Positions 27,301 through 38,558 are shown, counted from the first letter of the stretch. The stretch: 64,000 bases of DNA from Onchocerca lupi (GCA_028564675.1 JAOVVO010000276.1:1-64000); one strand, 5' to 3'. Notes: generated from the sequence alone by a model not told the origin. Numbers and translations: made by a program.

Positions 27301-29582
27301 TTGGAGCAATTCAAGATTTAGCGTAAATCCAAAATTAATTTGACTTTTTACCTAAGTTTTCTTGATTGAGTGTATACACACTGCAGAATACGCAACGTCT
27401 GAAGCATCCGTAAATACATGGATTTCCTTTATGGTGAAAATGTTATCACAAATCTTGGCACGTCTATTACATTCGTTGGCCATCCTTTAATTAATGCATT
27501 TCATCGTTGTTCATCTTCTTCATTTAAGTCTTGATCCCAAGACTTGTTTTTTTCCATAAATGTTGGATAAATAACTTGAGTCGTATAATCGAAGGAACTA
27601 AGAAATTCAATGGATCGCATTGTGAAGCAACGAATTATATAATCATTCTTTTAGTTAATTTCTTTCCAGCCCATAATTTTAATATTATACGACTGACAAC
27701 TATGTCATGAATCCCTTTGAGACCAAGAAAATTTTTCTTGCTCGTTTCACTTCGATCATATTCAGGTATTCTCTCATTGAATTCTTTATCATTAGAAAAA
27801 AATTCTCTTATTTTCACTGAGGCTTCTCCAAAAATACTCTTCATTTCCTCGTACTTATATTAGACTTCTCCTGTTCAATTAGCAGATATGGAATGTTATC
27901 CACATATAGATTTTTTCTTATCTCCCATGTTGTACTGATATGATTTTCAAGATAGTAATTCAGAGTAGCTGATAATAAGAAAGGTGATGATGTCACTCCA
28001 AAAGGAACTCTTTTGAAGCGGTAACACTTAATATTTTCATCCTTTACGTCTTTATCTATGTCGTTTAGCCAAAGAAAACGAGTACAATTTCTTTCTTCGT
28101 ACTGTAATCCCGACTGCAAGAATGACTTTTCGATATCGGCAATTATCACTATTCTCATCATGGAAAGTGTAATAGTATCCTTAGGTCTGACGCCATTACT
28201 GGATCTCGGTACAGTATTTCATTCAAGCTTTTATATCCTTTGAGATGCGCTGAGGCATCAAAAGAATCCTCAATTTTGTTTTAACTTTATTAAGAAATAA
28301 TATTTCATGATGTGGTAAATAATGTATAACGCTCATCTCATCCTTCGGATGTATTCTTCAATTATGCCTGATCGTAGTTGATCTTGAATTGTTTCATGGC
28401 ATAAATGAAGAATTCATTTTTGTTTTAGGCGATTGATTAAGTTCTTTAAACGTTCAACGCATAATCTATGATTGCTACTTAATTTGTGTTTGGAATCTTC
28501 CCAAAGTCAGCATACGTGATATCTTCCACGTTGTTAATAAATAGTCTCTTTAAAATGTTTTAATGCTTCGTCGTCGTCATCAGCTGCAGAAGGTTCTTGA
28601 ATGCCTATCATTTCCAATTTCTAAATTTTTTCCAGTTCCGAATTGAAATTGACATTGACTATACTTACTGTTTTTAAAGTGCATACCAAAAAATCACCTT
28701 TACGAATCACTTACAAATTTCGTTTATGTCACCTTTTCCAACAATCATTGGACAAATTTTCGATTGTAGTAATAAGGCCCTGAAATTAATTCTTTGATTC
28801 CTTTTAAATAAACGAATTTAAAAAAGTAATCAATTCTTTAAATTTCTCAATTAGCCCTCAGTCGGTGTCTCAACTACTCGTAATTTATTATTGAAGTATT
28901 CGATTATCTTGGCGTATAATGTTATGATTTCCTTTCCTATTGTTTGTACGCTTTTCTGGGTAAGAGTATGCGACATGATCTGGGTTTCTTTAAACCAAAC
29001 GGAGCTAGCTTCAATTTTCGCTCTTCCGTTTCAGTTAATTTTAACCGATACGATAGTTCCTTGGACATAAATGACAATTATGATCCTAGATCAAGTAATG
29101 CCAAGGCCTTTTCCTGCCGTTGAGGTAGTGAAGGATTGGAGATTTTTATCTCTCTAAGTAAGAAAAAAATTTCCTTTCCTTGTTTTCCTTCGCTGAGTTC
29201 GTTTGAAATGCAAGAGTTGAATTAGATGTTGAAAATTCCTTTTCGTTAGTAGATCCAGTTTTCTTGATCTCTTGAATTTTCTCTGAATGTACCATATCGT
29301 TTGAAGGCATTTGATCCTTTGGTTATATAATGCACTGTTATGAGAAGCTCTTCAATAGAAGTACCGTACTTTTCCTTTGCAATCTTCTCCATTATGTTTT
29401 TCTTTGAAGAAAAACGCACATTTCTTCCGTGCTTTGAGACGATTTACTCGAGCATTAATTGTAGGATGTCGCATTTGCTAACCCAATGATCACGGGCGAA
29501 AAAATACATGGTCTTCTTTTTTTTTTTTTTTTCCTGATTTTTTACCATAGAGTTACGAAATTCCTCATTGCTTCGAATTCGG

Positions 29583-29878
29583 AGTTATCAGACAACTCAT
29601 AAAAGGAAAATATGACGAGTCCTTAACTGGAACCAAACTTTTGTATAACGGATTCCAACTTAAAAAAAAAAAAAAAAAAAAAAAATGAAAGGAAATAGAT
29701 TGAAACAGTCGAAACTATGGAACGAGTACTACATCAACTAAAGATCTTAGGAGAAAGCTTGCAACGCTCTAGTATTGAAACTTTAATAGAAAGCAAATTA
29801 TCACGTTGGATACTAGAAAAGATATATCACCAAAAGAAAATAGATACACTTTGGTCAATAGCGAAGCTTAGAAACTTA
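29583..29878. repeat. Left arm of large inverted repeat (inverted gag segment)
   Basis: This arm is the reverse complement, about 90% identical by eye outside the A/T tract, of 30039-30321. It starts with TTATCAGACAACTCATAAAA and ends at GCGAAGCTTAGAAACTT, with a long A tract at 29661-29684. Its plus strand carries an open frame (29717-29920) homologous to the BEL/Pao gag segment, in the orientation opposite to the rest of the element. This arm is therefore the inverted duplicate. It lacks a deletion of about 8 bp seen in the other arm. Confidence 0.92.
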
Positions 29879-30038
29879 AAAAACGAAAACGAAAAACGAA
29901 ACGAAATTCCAAGTAACTGAAGTTCCTCTGAAGTTGCTTCGGAAGCTTTTTCTGACTTACGCATTTTGGTTTACCATCAGCATGAGTGAATGAGAGCAGG
30001 CTGCTTCATGGTCATTCACGTTGACCATATCTGATAAG

Positions 30039-30321
30039 AAGTTTCTAAGCTTCGCTACTGACCAAAGTGCATCTATTTTCTTTTAGTGATTATCTTTTCT
30101 AGTATCCAAAGTGATAATTTGCTTTCTATTAAAGTTTCAATACTGCAAGTTTTCTCCTAAGTCCTTTAGTTGACGTAGTACTCGTTTCATAGTTCAACTG
30201 TTCCAACCCATTCCCTTTCATTTTTTTTTTTTTTTTTTTTTTTTGATAGATTCGTTATACAAAAGTTTCGTTCTAGCTAAGAACTCGCCATATTTATCTT
30301 TTTATGAGTTGTCTGATAACT
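30039..30321. repeat. Right arm of large inverted repeat (gag segment in element orientation)
   Basis: It mirrors 29583-29878 across a unique spacer of 160 bp (29879-30038). It begins AAGTTTCTAAGCTTCGCTA and ends GAGTTGTCTGATAA, with a T tract at about 30222-30244 matching the A tract of the other arm. On the minus strand the gag reading continues from this arm into the spacer (a stretch reading SDMVNVN), so this is the original-orientation copy. Transcripts crossing the region could fold into a hairpin with a stem of nearly 300 bp. Confidence 0.92.
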
Positions 30322-31101
30322 TCATGATTTTCTGGAACTATATCATAACCCCATATTACTTATAAGGCGTTTCCCACTAGACACGAATATAGATAATTCC
30401 TTCGAATTTCGAGCATTGTTTTTGAATGAACTGCAGCATTGAAACTACTCCAAAACTGTCGCCATTGTCTGGTATCTCCACTAAAAATAGGTGACGACAA
30501 CTGGGGAAGATTGACTGCTAGATGAGACGTGAATTTTGAAAGTTTAACAATAAAGCAATACTGCTAAGCAGCACAGAAGTTTAGCTACATATGCTCTATA
30601 TACTTGGGGAATAATCTAATTAAGATGTAATCAACATAATGAAGCAAAGAATTCTTCAATATCTATGTACATATATTTTTCTACTCTTGTTTTAACAATT
30701 AAAATTATGTCAGAGGGTTATACTTTCCCAGGCTGAAATAATTCCTGTGAAAGTCGCGTTAGTTCATGGTCAGCTTCCCCCCCTCCCTCCCCTCTTTTTA
30801 ATGAGGTTTTTGTTTTGTCTTTTTTTAAAAATTATTTAGTTATTTAATCAAAAAAATAATTCAAACAGCTTCGTTCTTATACATGGATAACGTTATAATC
30901 GCTTCTTCGCCTTCATGGAGTACTCTAATAATCCATTGTCGCCTTTCGCTATTTTTTCATACTTCCCTTCTTCATCTTTTCCTTTTGTTGTGATCGTAGA
31001 TTTTTGTAGATAACTAAGCCATTTTTCGTTTGCAGATTCCAATGTTTGGATGCACAGTTGAAATCTTTGAACTTTGTCTTCAATTATTCGTTTCCGTAAT
31101 T

Positions 31102-31145
31102 CGGAACAGCAATAAGAATTTCAAAAAATTCTTATTGCTGTTCCG
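31102..31145. repeat. Perfect 20-bp inverted repeat with 4-nt loop
   Basis: CGGAACAGCAATAAGAATTT at 31102-31121 is followed by CAAA and then by its exact reverse complement at 31126-31145. It interrupts the gag N-terminal remnant of the BEL/Pao copy. A perfect stem in such decayed sequence suggests a recent templated snap-back duplication rather than an old feature. Confidence 0.95.
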
Positions 31146-31310
31146 TTGTCAAAACTTAATCCAGATGCCTGAATTCATCATTTCTACTTCCTTAAGAAAA
31201 AAAAAAAACCTTTCCCTGGCTGGTTCAATACTTGCTTTAATATTTGTAGCCATTGACTGCACTTCATGCACCAATCTTTTCTGTCAAGAATTTTTCTTCT
31301 TTGAGCTAAA

Positions 31311-33031
31311 GAGCTAGTGTTAGTTTAAAGGAAGGACTTACGCTTTGAGTCGAATTGATGAATGTGGGGACAATTAATTAGCAAGTTTATTATTAATACT
31401 GGAGATAATTGATTATAAGGTAATAAATAGAATAGAAAATTAGGTGAAGTAGAAGTTTACAAAATCAAAATTATAATGGCCGAGAATTACCAGATCGAAG
31501 ATTACAAATTGCTACGCGCCGAGAATTTATTCCAACTATCGAAATCGTCCCACCAACTACTAATCCAACCAGATCCAAGAATAACCTTTCTATCCTCGAT
31601 AAGTGGGTGTGGTTTATAGAATACGAACAAGATTTTTTCATGCTTAAAAAGGTTTTTACATAGTTTTCTCATACTATGAAAGAAATTGGTACATAAGAAA
31701 GAACATATTTTTTGTTATAAATTAGCATACAGATGTGCATAACCATACATGATAAATGATTAAAAATTAGATAACGGGTCCATCTCTCAATATGAGAAGA
31801 TGTTGGAAACTTTGCATGAGATAAATCCTTTATCTAGAAGATGCTTTATATAAAATAATTTTACCAGATGTTCAAGATGTAGATATAGCAGTTGTTTTAA
31901 GACTTATAATCTAAAGGAATTTAAATCTGAATTGGATAATGATCCGAACAGAACAATTTTTATGGTTAATTATTCTGAGAGTTATATTAGAAAATTATTT
32001 AGGTTTCCCGACATCTGCCTGATCTTAGGAAAAATAAAAAACAGTTCCAGTAAGCGATTATTTCTGATCAGTAGTTAATAATAAATCTTAACTTCCTATC
32101 CACATCTGATATTTTAAATGATGTCGATTACATACAACTAAATTGGATCCAATCATATGGAGTACAGCATTCCCGGTAATAAGAATAGTCGATGTCAAAT
32201 TGATTTTCTCTTCTTAACTTTGGTTAGACTTTTAGAAATTCGAAATTCGCTGTTCCTTCGAAATAATAATTGAAATAAATAAAATGAAATAAATATACAA
32301 TGTTGGATGTTTATAAATGAACAGAGATACTGACTACAGTACAATTTATGATGCAGAAGAAATTTTTCATGCATTTCAAACATATATCCATAAAACTTTT
32401 ACAAGGAAAGTCCAGAAGTGTTAACAGGAAAATCCAACTGAATACAAAAATATTTCTAAAGTATCAGCCCAGGAAGCAAAGTTCATTACCAAAAAGGAAA
32501 AAAATATTATAAAAAATTTTCAAAACAATTATGACTCCTAAAAATAACATAAAAAACTCACAACACATTTGTTTGAAATGTTGAAACATGTCAAATGCGA
32601 AAATAATTTTATCATTAATTTTGCTTGACTTACCCCTTGTTCTACTCAATAACACAATACAGTAGATAAAATGACTATAGCAACATAAATATAGAAGGAA
32701 AGCGATAACGAGAAGTGTGAATTACATTGAAGATTATATTGAAAGAATTCCTACGAGCAGTTAATTGGAATTTTTTCTTTTCTTTATATAACTTGGCTAT
32801 TTTTAAAAATTCTTTTTTGGATAGCTACTTTTTTCTACCACATAAATGATGTTGTATCATCAGCAGCCGTATACAGAAGATATACATTCTTAAGCACTAA
32901 ATAAGGCTTTATCCAAAAAATGCTGCTTTTTTCCCGGCCAGTGTCAATTATAACAACATACTAATTAATACAGTAACCAAACAAATCAATATAAAGCATT
33001 ACAAAGTATATAAAATTTTTCTAAATGTGTT
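31311..33031. other. Intergenic DNA between the retroelement relic and the TFIIA gamma gene
   Basis: AT-rich sequence without a complete gene. It presumably includes the 5' flank and any degenerate LTR of the minus-strand element, though no LTR could be recognised. Towards the right end it includes the 3' UTR of the TFIIA gamma gene. One plus-strand frame with a zinc-finger-like cysteine pattern is listed separately. Confidence 0.5.
31775..32078 (+). pseudogene. Possible fragment with nuclear-receptor-like cysteine motif
   Basis: One reading frame is open for about 25 codons (around QYEKMLETLHEINPL), has a single TAA at 31851-31853, and is then open again to TAA 32076-32078. Just after the internal stop it reads TRCSRCRYSSCFKTYNL. 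The spacing C-x2-C-R-x3-C resembles the end of the second zinc finger of nuclear hormone receptor DNA-binding domains, which commonly read R-C-x2-C-R-x3-C. No first finger and no ligand-binding domain were found, so this may be a remnant exon or coincidence. Confidence 0.2.
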
Positions 33032-33896
33032 CTATGTGCTGGCCAATTTTGCGGCACTTGCATCACATGCTACAATTTTCACGCGATCAACAACGCCATC
33101 TACTGGCTGTGTTATATCACGGAATTCAACATTTTCCATTACAAATGTCCACACATTGTCACAAAATCGATATGCTTTCAGTTTGTCGGCCTGTAATGAA
33201 TGTCATAAGATGAATATGAAAAAATTTCTTCTGGATCATTTCAATATTTTTCATTATTTCTATTAGTCCAACTTTCCATTTTTCATGAAAATTGATGAAT
33301 CTCACAAAAAATATTGATACTAATCCCAATCAGAGTTCTAAACCGAGTATTAATCATCTTCATTTCTCGATATAAACCATCTACTTCTTATTTTATACAC
33401 CAATTTTTTTTTTTTTTTGCAGATTAAAAATATCGATAAAAAATGACTCTCAATATATTTCACATCTGGATGTGAATAAAATCAAAAAATTTCGATAAAG
33501 ACCAAAATATTAATATACAATCCCAATAATTTTAAATATTCAAGACAGACTCATACAGCGCCAAACTATGCCTTGTGGACAGCTCCCATCAATATTAAAT
33601 ATTTATAGAACTGAAACTCACCTACCTTGAAATTAACCTTATTTTTAACTCGCTGAGATAATGCCCTGTTGATGCATTTATCGAAGGTTGTCAATACTGT
33701 TTGAGCCAAGGAAGGTGTGATTGTGCCATCCTGCAATTACCTATACATACAATAATTTCGTCAAAACACCATGCGTTAAATCATTTCCAAAGAGAAGAAA
33801 CAACAAAAACAACGGAAAATTAACCTCAACAAATTCGTCCAGGGTGCTTCGAAGAGCTATACCCAATGTTGTCGACCTATATAGTTGATAAGACAT
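33032..33896 (-). CDS. GTF2A2: Transcription initiation factor IIA subunit gamma (TFIIA small subunit)
   Basis: This is the small subunit of TFIIA, which binds TBP-TATA complexes and stabilises the RNA polymerase II pre-initiation complex in the nucleus. Three exons, read in order on the minus strand, are 33896-33825 (24 codons), 33730-33626 (35) and 33190-33032 (53 including TAG). All junctions are phase 0 with GT-AG introns. The 111-aa product matches the family length of about 110. It begins MSYQLYRSTTLGIAL, has the helical segment TPSLAQTVLTTFDKCINRAL, and ends with the beta-barrel signature YRFCDNVWTFV followed by VDRVKIVACD, a hallmark of TFIIA gamma. The ATG directly follows TTTCAG (33902-33897), so the mRNA 5' end is formed by an upstream UTR intron or by spliced-leader trans-splicing. 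It lies 571 bp downstream of the AAMP stop on the same strand. Nothing is missing or broken. Confidence 0.96.
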
Positions 33897-33902
33897 CTGA
33901 AA
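33897..33902 (-). promoter_or_regulatory. Splice acceptor (TTTCAG) abutting the TFIIA gamma ATG
   Basis: On the minus strand TTTCAG immediately precedes the initiator ATG. No coding exon lies upstream in the gene model, so the acceptor serves either a 5' UTR intron or spliced-leader trans-splicing, which is common in nematodes. Trans-splicing would fit the closely spaced same-strand AAMP gene upstream. Confidence 0.6.
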
Positions 33903-34207
33903 CATGATATCAAAAGTCACTATCAGAACGATAAATATTTAGGCAATCAAATAAAGTTCATTGTATAAACTATGAAATGTATGTCCTTGCAGACGGGCAT
34001 ACATCTTACGTATCGTACAAAAGAAAAAAAAAAAAACAATGAAAAACATTGATGGTTACGAGAGAAGTAAATATAAAGATCGCACCATTCTCCTTTCCCA
34101 TGGCACCATATTTATATACTAATTTCCAAAAATTTGCAAGAAAAGTATGCAACGATTTCCGAGTATCGAATTATAAAAGTTTTACAAATTCTTGGAAATT
34201 TTATTCA

Positions 34208-34423
34208 TTATCTAAACATAATATAATAGCAATAAAAACAACAACAAATCAAAGGAAATGGAAGATTTGGGTCCTCCATGATTTCTAGGTCCTCAACTGT
34301 GAACCAAATCCCTTCCTCCCTCTTTCTCCCGTACGAGTCCAAATAGATAACAGAATATCTGGGCTGTTCTGTTTTGACGTTAAAAACAATTGACAAACAC
34401 TCTCTGAATTCCTGAATTGACAA
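34208..34423 (-). other. Orphan open frame between the AAMP and TFIIA gamma genes
   Basis: A 71-codon minus-strand frame lies in the 3' region of AAMP. Its first 55 residues are not low-complexity (for example RYSVIYLDSYGRKREEG, then VEDLEIMEDP). The sequence TTGTCAATTCAG near its start could act as an acceptor. It could be AAMP 3' UTR, an alternative terminal exon or a small unannotated gene. I do not recognise a family. Confidence 0.2.
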
Positions 34424-34467
34424 TAAAATAATGGAGTTCTAAAATGATCGCACCAAATGGATTGATT

Positions 34468-37400
34468 TCACCGGTTTATGGAAGGAAATTTGCAAAGCTG
34501 TCCAGAACTATATGACGCAAATAGGATAGATCCTTTCACAGACAGATCCATTGAGAGCAAATGAGAATCTTCCGCAACAACACTTTGTGACAATACTGCC
34601 TGGAAAAGATAGCTAATGATTCATTTTTTATTTGAAAAATTTTTTCGAAAAGTTAAACACTAAAAATCATACTCAAGACTATGTAGATTTCTGATGAAGA
34701 AAAAAAATGCTGCAAGGAATTCAAAAGAGTTGTCAGCGGTGTTACCATCAGAAAGATAATTTGTAGTGTAATATTTCATTTTCAAATAAAATATCATGGA
34801 ATGTACATTTTCCCCAATACACTTTCATTCCAAATATGATAAGACATAATAGACTGAAAAAGGGAACATAGTGAGGAAAGAAAAGCAAAAGAATTACTCT
34901 TCACAGAAGAAATATCAACAACTGACTAATAGCTGGTAGTAAAGGCTGACATTTAGTTGCAAAAAACGATATTAAGACAAAGATGCGCAAATATGAAGCT
35001 TCATTTGGAAATCTAAGACTAAAATACTTTGACTGAAATGATTGATATTAGGATATAACATCTTATATGAGCTGTATAAAGATCAAAATTATATTGCAAA
35101 TAATAGTGAAAAGAAAACTTACTAAGAGGGGCAATCCACTCCGACTATCCCACATCTTAATCATACCGGTGTAATCAGCACTAATGATATACATCTCATT
35201 TGAATCTGTCATGTGCCACCGACAGGTAACCACAGGATCAGTATCATCTTTCAGAATGTGGCGTAAAGTACTTGTATTAAAATCATAGATTACCAGACGA
35301 CCAGAATTGGTTCCAACGACGAACCACGGCTCTTTTCCTGGACAAAATTTCACGCATTCGATTGTCACTTCGGAAGCCTGAAAAACAATGGAACTTAAGC
35401 ATAATCCAGTACACTAATCTAGACTACTAAAAAAGTGAATGTTTCCAGAATGACAAAATATTATTAAAAAATATGAAGAATAAGTGGAAAATTTTTACCG
35501 CAACTTTTTCAACCACAGTAAATATCCTCAATATCTTTGCAGTTTCTGTATTCACAAAATAACAATGTGCCACAAGATCTCCAATAATTGCCACAGGTGA
35601 ACTATGATGAACATCAAGGCATGTAGCGCTTCCAGCTCCTGTCACAATACTAATCGATTTTTCATCTTTTAGAGACCATAATCTTACAGTACCATCTTCA
35701 TAGCACGAAAGAAGTCGTTTTCCATCATTCAGCAATTTCCCATCGATAGATGTGGTAGGCGAATCACATATGTATACCTGCACTTTCAAATCTAAGTGAT
35801 CTATTAATTATGATTACATTTTTCGAAAAATAAATAAATAATTATTTGATAAATGAAAATATGAATATAAAGATTAAAAAGCAAAATTTATGCAATTAAA
35901 TGAATTGATATGAATAATACTGCGAACAACAAAAAATAACAGAAACCTTTGTTTGTCGAACATTGTTAGTCGCAATAAGCCACATCCAAATACCATTTCT
36001 ACCACCAGCAAGCAAAATGTCTGCAGATGAATGCCACTGTATCCACGATAACTCTTCACAATCATCAATCTTTAAATCAAATGTTCTCGCCACTTCAAAA
36101 AAGAAAAAACTGAAGCATCAAAGAAATTCGAACTTCGCAACAAGTGATTAAGTAATTAAACAACTAAACTAAGATGTTCTTTTCCAAATACAAAAATTTC
36201 ACATACGTACTTTCTGTCTATAAGAGATAGCACATAAAGAACAAAAACTAACTGAAAAACCTTTATTTTCAATTTTAATTAAAAAAGCGCTGCAAGAAAA
36301 ATATCGAAGCAAAGGAATTTTGAAATTCCTATACAATAATGTACCTGAACCAAATCAAACAATTAATACCTTATTTTCTAATTGTAAAGTTCTACAAAGA
36401 GATTTCTTCATAATACTTACCGAGAAATATATTTTTAAATCCCTGGTACTACTTACTACAATCAAGCCACTCATATCGCCAGTAGCCAACAGATGTCCCT
36501 TCATACTAAATTGTGCACATATTACACTATCTTTATGTTCATCAATCCTCAGAATCAGTTCCAAACCTGGAAAATTGTAAAAAGAAAATGAAAAAATAGG
36601 GAGAATCATATCAACAGCATGTTTCATAAATAATAACTGAGATAAGCTAAACTTTATATTTTAATAAATCATCTCTTCATTATTCATTTTATATTTTAAT
36701 AAATTATCTTTTCATTATTCACAAATGGAAACAAGTGAGTTCTGTGTTATGATAAAGTTCCCGGAAAAATATTCATGTTGTTATTCAATTTAAGTTTGCC
36801 TGTCACTAATTCGGTAATATTAAGGAGATTATCTTTTTCTATTATGAAAAGTTCGATACTACAGAGAATAGAAGAAAAGTGCGAGAAGGTGTTAAAGACA
36901 TAAAAATCGGAAACAACTCAAAATCTAAGTGATTAAGTAATCTGATAATGTAGGATTACTTTGCAGATCATATAACGTAGCTTGTTCATCTTTTCCACCA
37001 ACAACGAGCCATCGATCTTCAAAACATGCAACAACGAAAGCTTCATCTTTGCATGCCGAAATTATATTATCAGCTTCAGTTATCACAGTCGGAAAATCAT
37101 TTATTTCTACATCACCATTTTCAGATACTTCCATATCTTCATCTGAAATTTTTTTTAGTTGTAAAGGAATTTTGCAAGAAGTATTCAAGTTCCTCTCTTC
37201 AGGTTTTATTTTATCGTATGTTTTAAAAAAAATAGCATGGTTGGAAAAGCAGTCTAATCCCAACATTAGGGCAGATATTACGAAGAAATTAATATAGATG
37301 CATTCTTCCTGAAATGAAGAAACAGGCTAATCTAAGGTACCTTCGGTTCCTGAAAGGTTACAGACTGTATCGGACACTTCCGCAGAGCCATTAGTGGTAT

Positions 37401-37479
37401 CGCTTAGAGGTATAATATGTATAATATCTTCTTCACTAAATAATTCTTCGTCTTCAACACTTGTTTCTTTCTCTTCCAT
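34468..37479 (-). CDS. AAMP: AAMP-type WD40 repeat protein (angio-associated migratory cell protein homologue)
   Basis: Seven exons on the minus strand: 37479-37341, 37142-36960, 36566-36450, 36092-35947, 35777-35499, 35377-35123 and 34599-34468 (TGA). They total 1,251 nt, or 416 aa, against about 434 in vertebrates, with phase continuous throughout. An acidic N-terminus (MEEKETSVEDEELFSEED) is followed by WD40 repeats from about residue 65. Signature stretches are VVGGKDEQATLYDL, HKDSVICAQF, LLATGDMSGLIVV, LSWIQWHSSADILLAGG, GKRLLSCYEDGTVRLWSL, NSGRLVIYDFNTSTLRH and GMIKMWDSRSGLPL, in the order found in AAMP. Biochemical function is poorly defined. AAMP relatives, including yeast Sqt1, are WD40 scaffolds, and Sqt1 is a ribosomal-protein chaperone. 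The exon 3/4 junction is the least certain: a GTAAGT donor at 36420 gives an alternative that requires a weaker acceptor near 36070. The start has an AG two bases upstream (ATTATAGTC before ATG), a possible trans-splice acceptor. Confidence 0.93.
36653..36721. repeat. Two-copy tandem repeat, 34-bp unit, inside AAMP intron 2
   Basis: TTTATATTTTAATAAAT followed by a CAT/TATCTTTTCATTATTCA-type tail occurs at 36653-36686 and again at 36688-36721 with only a few differences. It is a recent local duplication within the intron, with no coding effect. Confidence 0.9.
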
Positions 37480-38520
37480 GACTATAATATACAGAATGAT
37501 ACAAATGTTACAATGATATATATCACACAAATATCGTTCAATACATTAGCATACAATTTATTGATTGATTCATTCTTTTAATTAATCGAAATCTCCTTGC
37601 ATTGTGTAAAAAATGTAAAAGCACACTCACGATTACATATTACTGTCCAAGGTGGCATTACAATTGACAAACATACCGTATAAAGAGGAGAAATAACAGC
37701 ATCAGCGATGTCGCCAATCGCCACGGTCTGTTGTTAATTAAAAGTTACATCATGAAAATTGAGAGTCCCGCAGACTTCTCTGTTCACAAAACCCGCCCAC
37801 CCTTCGCTATCGATTCAGTTTTTGATGATTAGTAATTGAGTTAATGCTGTCGATGGGTGCTTCGTGAACTACTTTTAAATGAAGGTTAGATGGGTCAAGT
37901 TAACTACTTTATCTTGGATCTCGATTTTTCGCAGAAAGTTACTCGAGTAAAAATTGCGAACATATCGGTAAGTATGCCTATTTTGAGTTATGAGGCTTTG
38001 GATACCCATACCTATAAATAAATTAGGAAAGGAATTCAAGAAGGAATTTTTTAGTTAATTGGGTTTTTCTGGAGAGATTTTGCACAGATCATATCTTCTC
38101 TCATGCATTGGTGATTTTACCGGAAATTGTTAAATGACCGGACAAAATTTTAATCGGAAATTTATTGCTTACGTACTTAGATGTCGATTTCGTGCAATAT
38201 AGTGCATCCATTCATAAGAAGCGTAACATTCTCAGTTATACCGACGTTTATTCGTGATTTGTGGCGCCATTGATCGGTTAGGGCAGTGTACAGTAGTGAA
38301 AGATAGGGGATGAGTAGCTACAAAAGTCACGGTCATACTTTCTTCACTATTTCGTTTCCACGGCTCTATCACTCTTCACGTGAAGGGACGAGTCGATGCT
38401 CGGAAGTATTCTACGTGGATTCGACGCAACCATTCAATCAACTTGATATCAAAAAATGCTGCTTTTGAAGCTTCCTACGAATTGTGATGTATCTGAGAGT
38501 ATATCTCTCTACCTGTTTGT

Positions 38521-38522
<2 letters not shown>

Positions 38523-38552
<30 letters not shown>
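38523..38552. repeat. CA dinucleotide microsatellite
   Basis: Fifteen CA units, followed within 130 bp by a degenerate TG/TATG region (38583-38660) on the same strand. Opposite strands of the two halves can pair. Confidence 0.95.

Positions 38553-38558
<6 letters not shown>

Larger units (their letters stand above)
26860..31310 (-). pseudogene. Degenerate BEL/Pao LTR retrotransposon (gag-pol remnants)
   Basis: Read on the minus strand, remnants appear in the canonical BEL/Pao order. Gag N-terminal sequence lies near 31.3-30.9 kb (QSMATNIKAS, then QTLESANEKWLSYLQKS). The conserved gag segment with the IETLIESKL stretch lies at about 30.3-30.0 kb and is also present inverted. A zinc-knuckle-like DHWVSKC region lies near 29.5 kb. 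An aspartic protease follows at about 29.1-28.9 kb with ALALLDLGS, where this family normally has D-S/T-G or similar. Reverse transcriptase lies at about 28.35-27.85 kb (ADIEKSFLQ, YRFKRVPFGV, then YVDN where catalytic YVDD is expected). A post-RT connection follows, and then RNase H with VFTDAS near 27.4 kb and IPRLELLSIL near 27.3 kb. Multiple stops and frameshifts break every domain, so the copy is dead. No integrase was recognised below 26.86 kb and no LTR pair could be matched by eye. Element boundaries are approximate. Confidence 0.9.
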
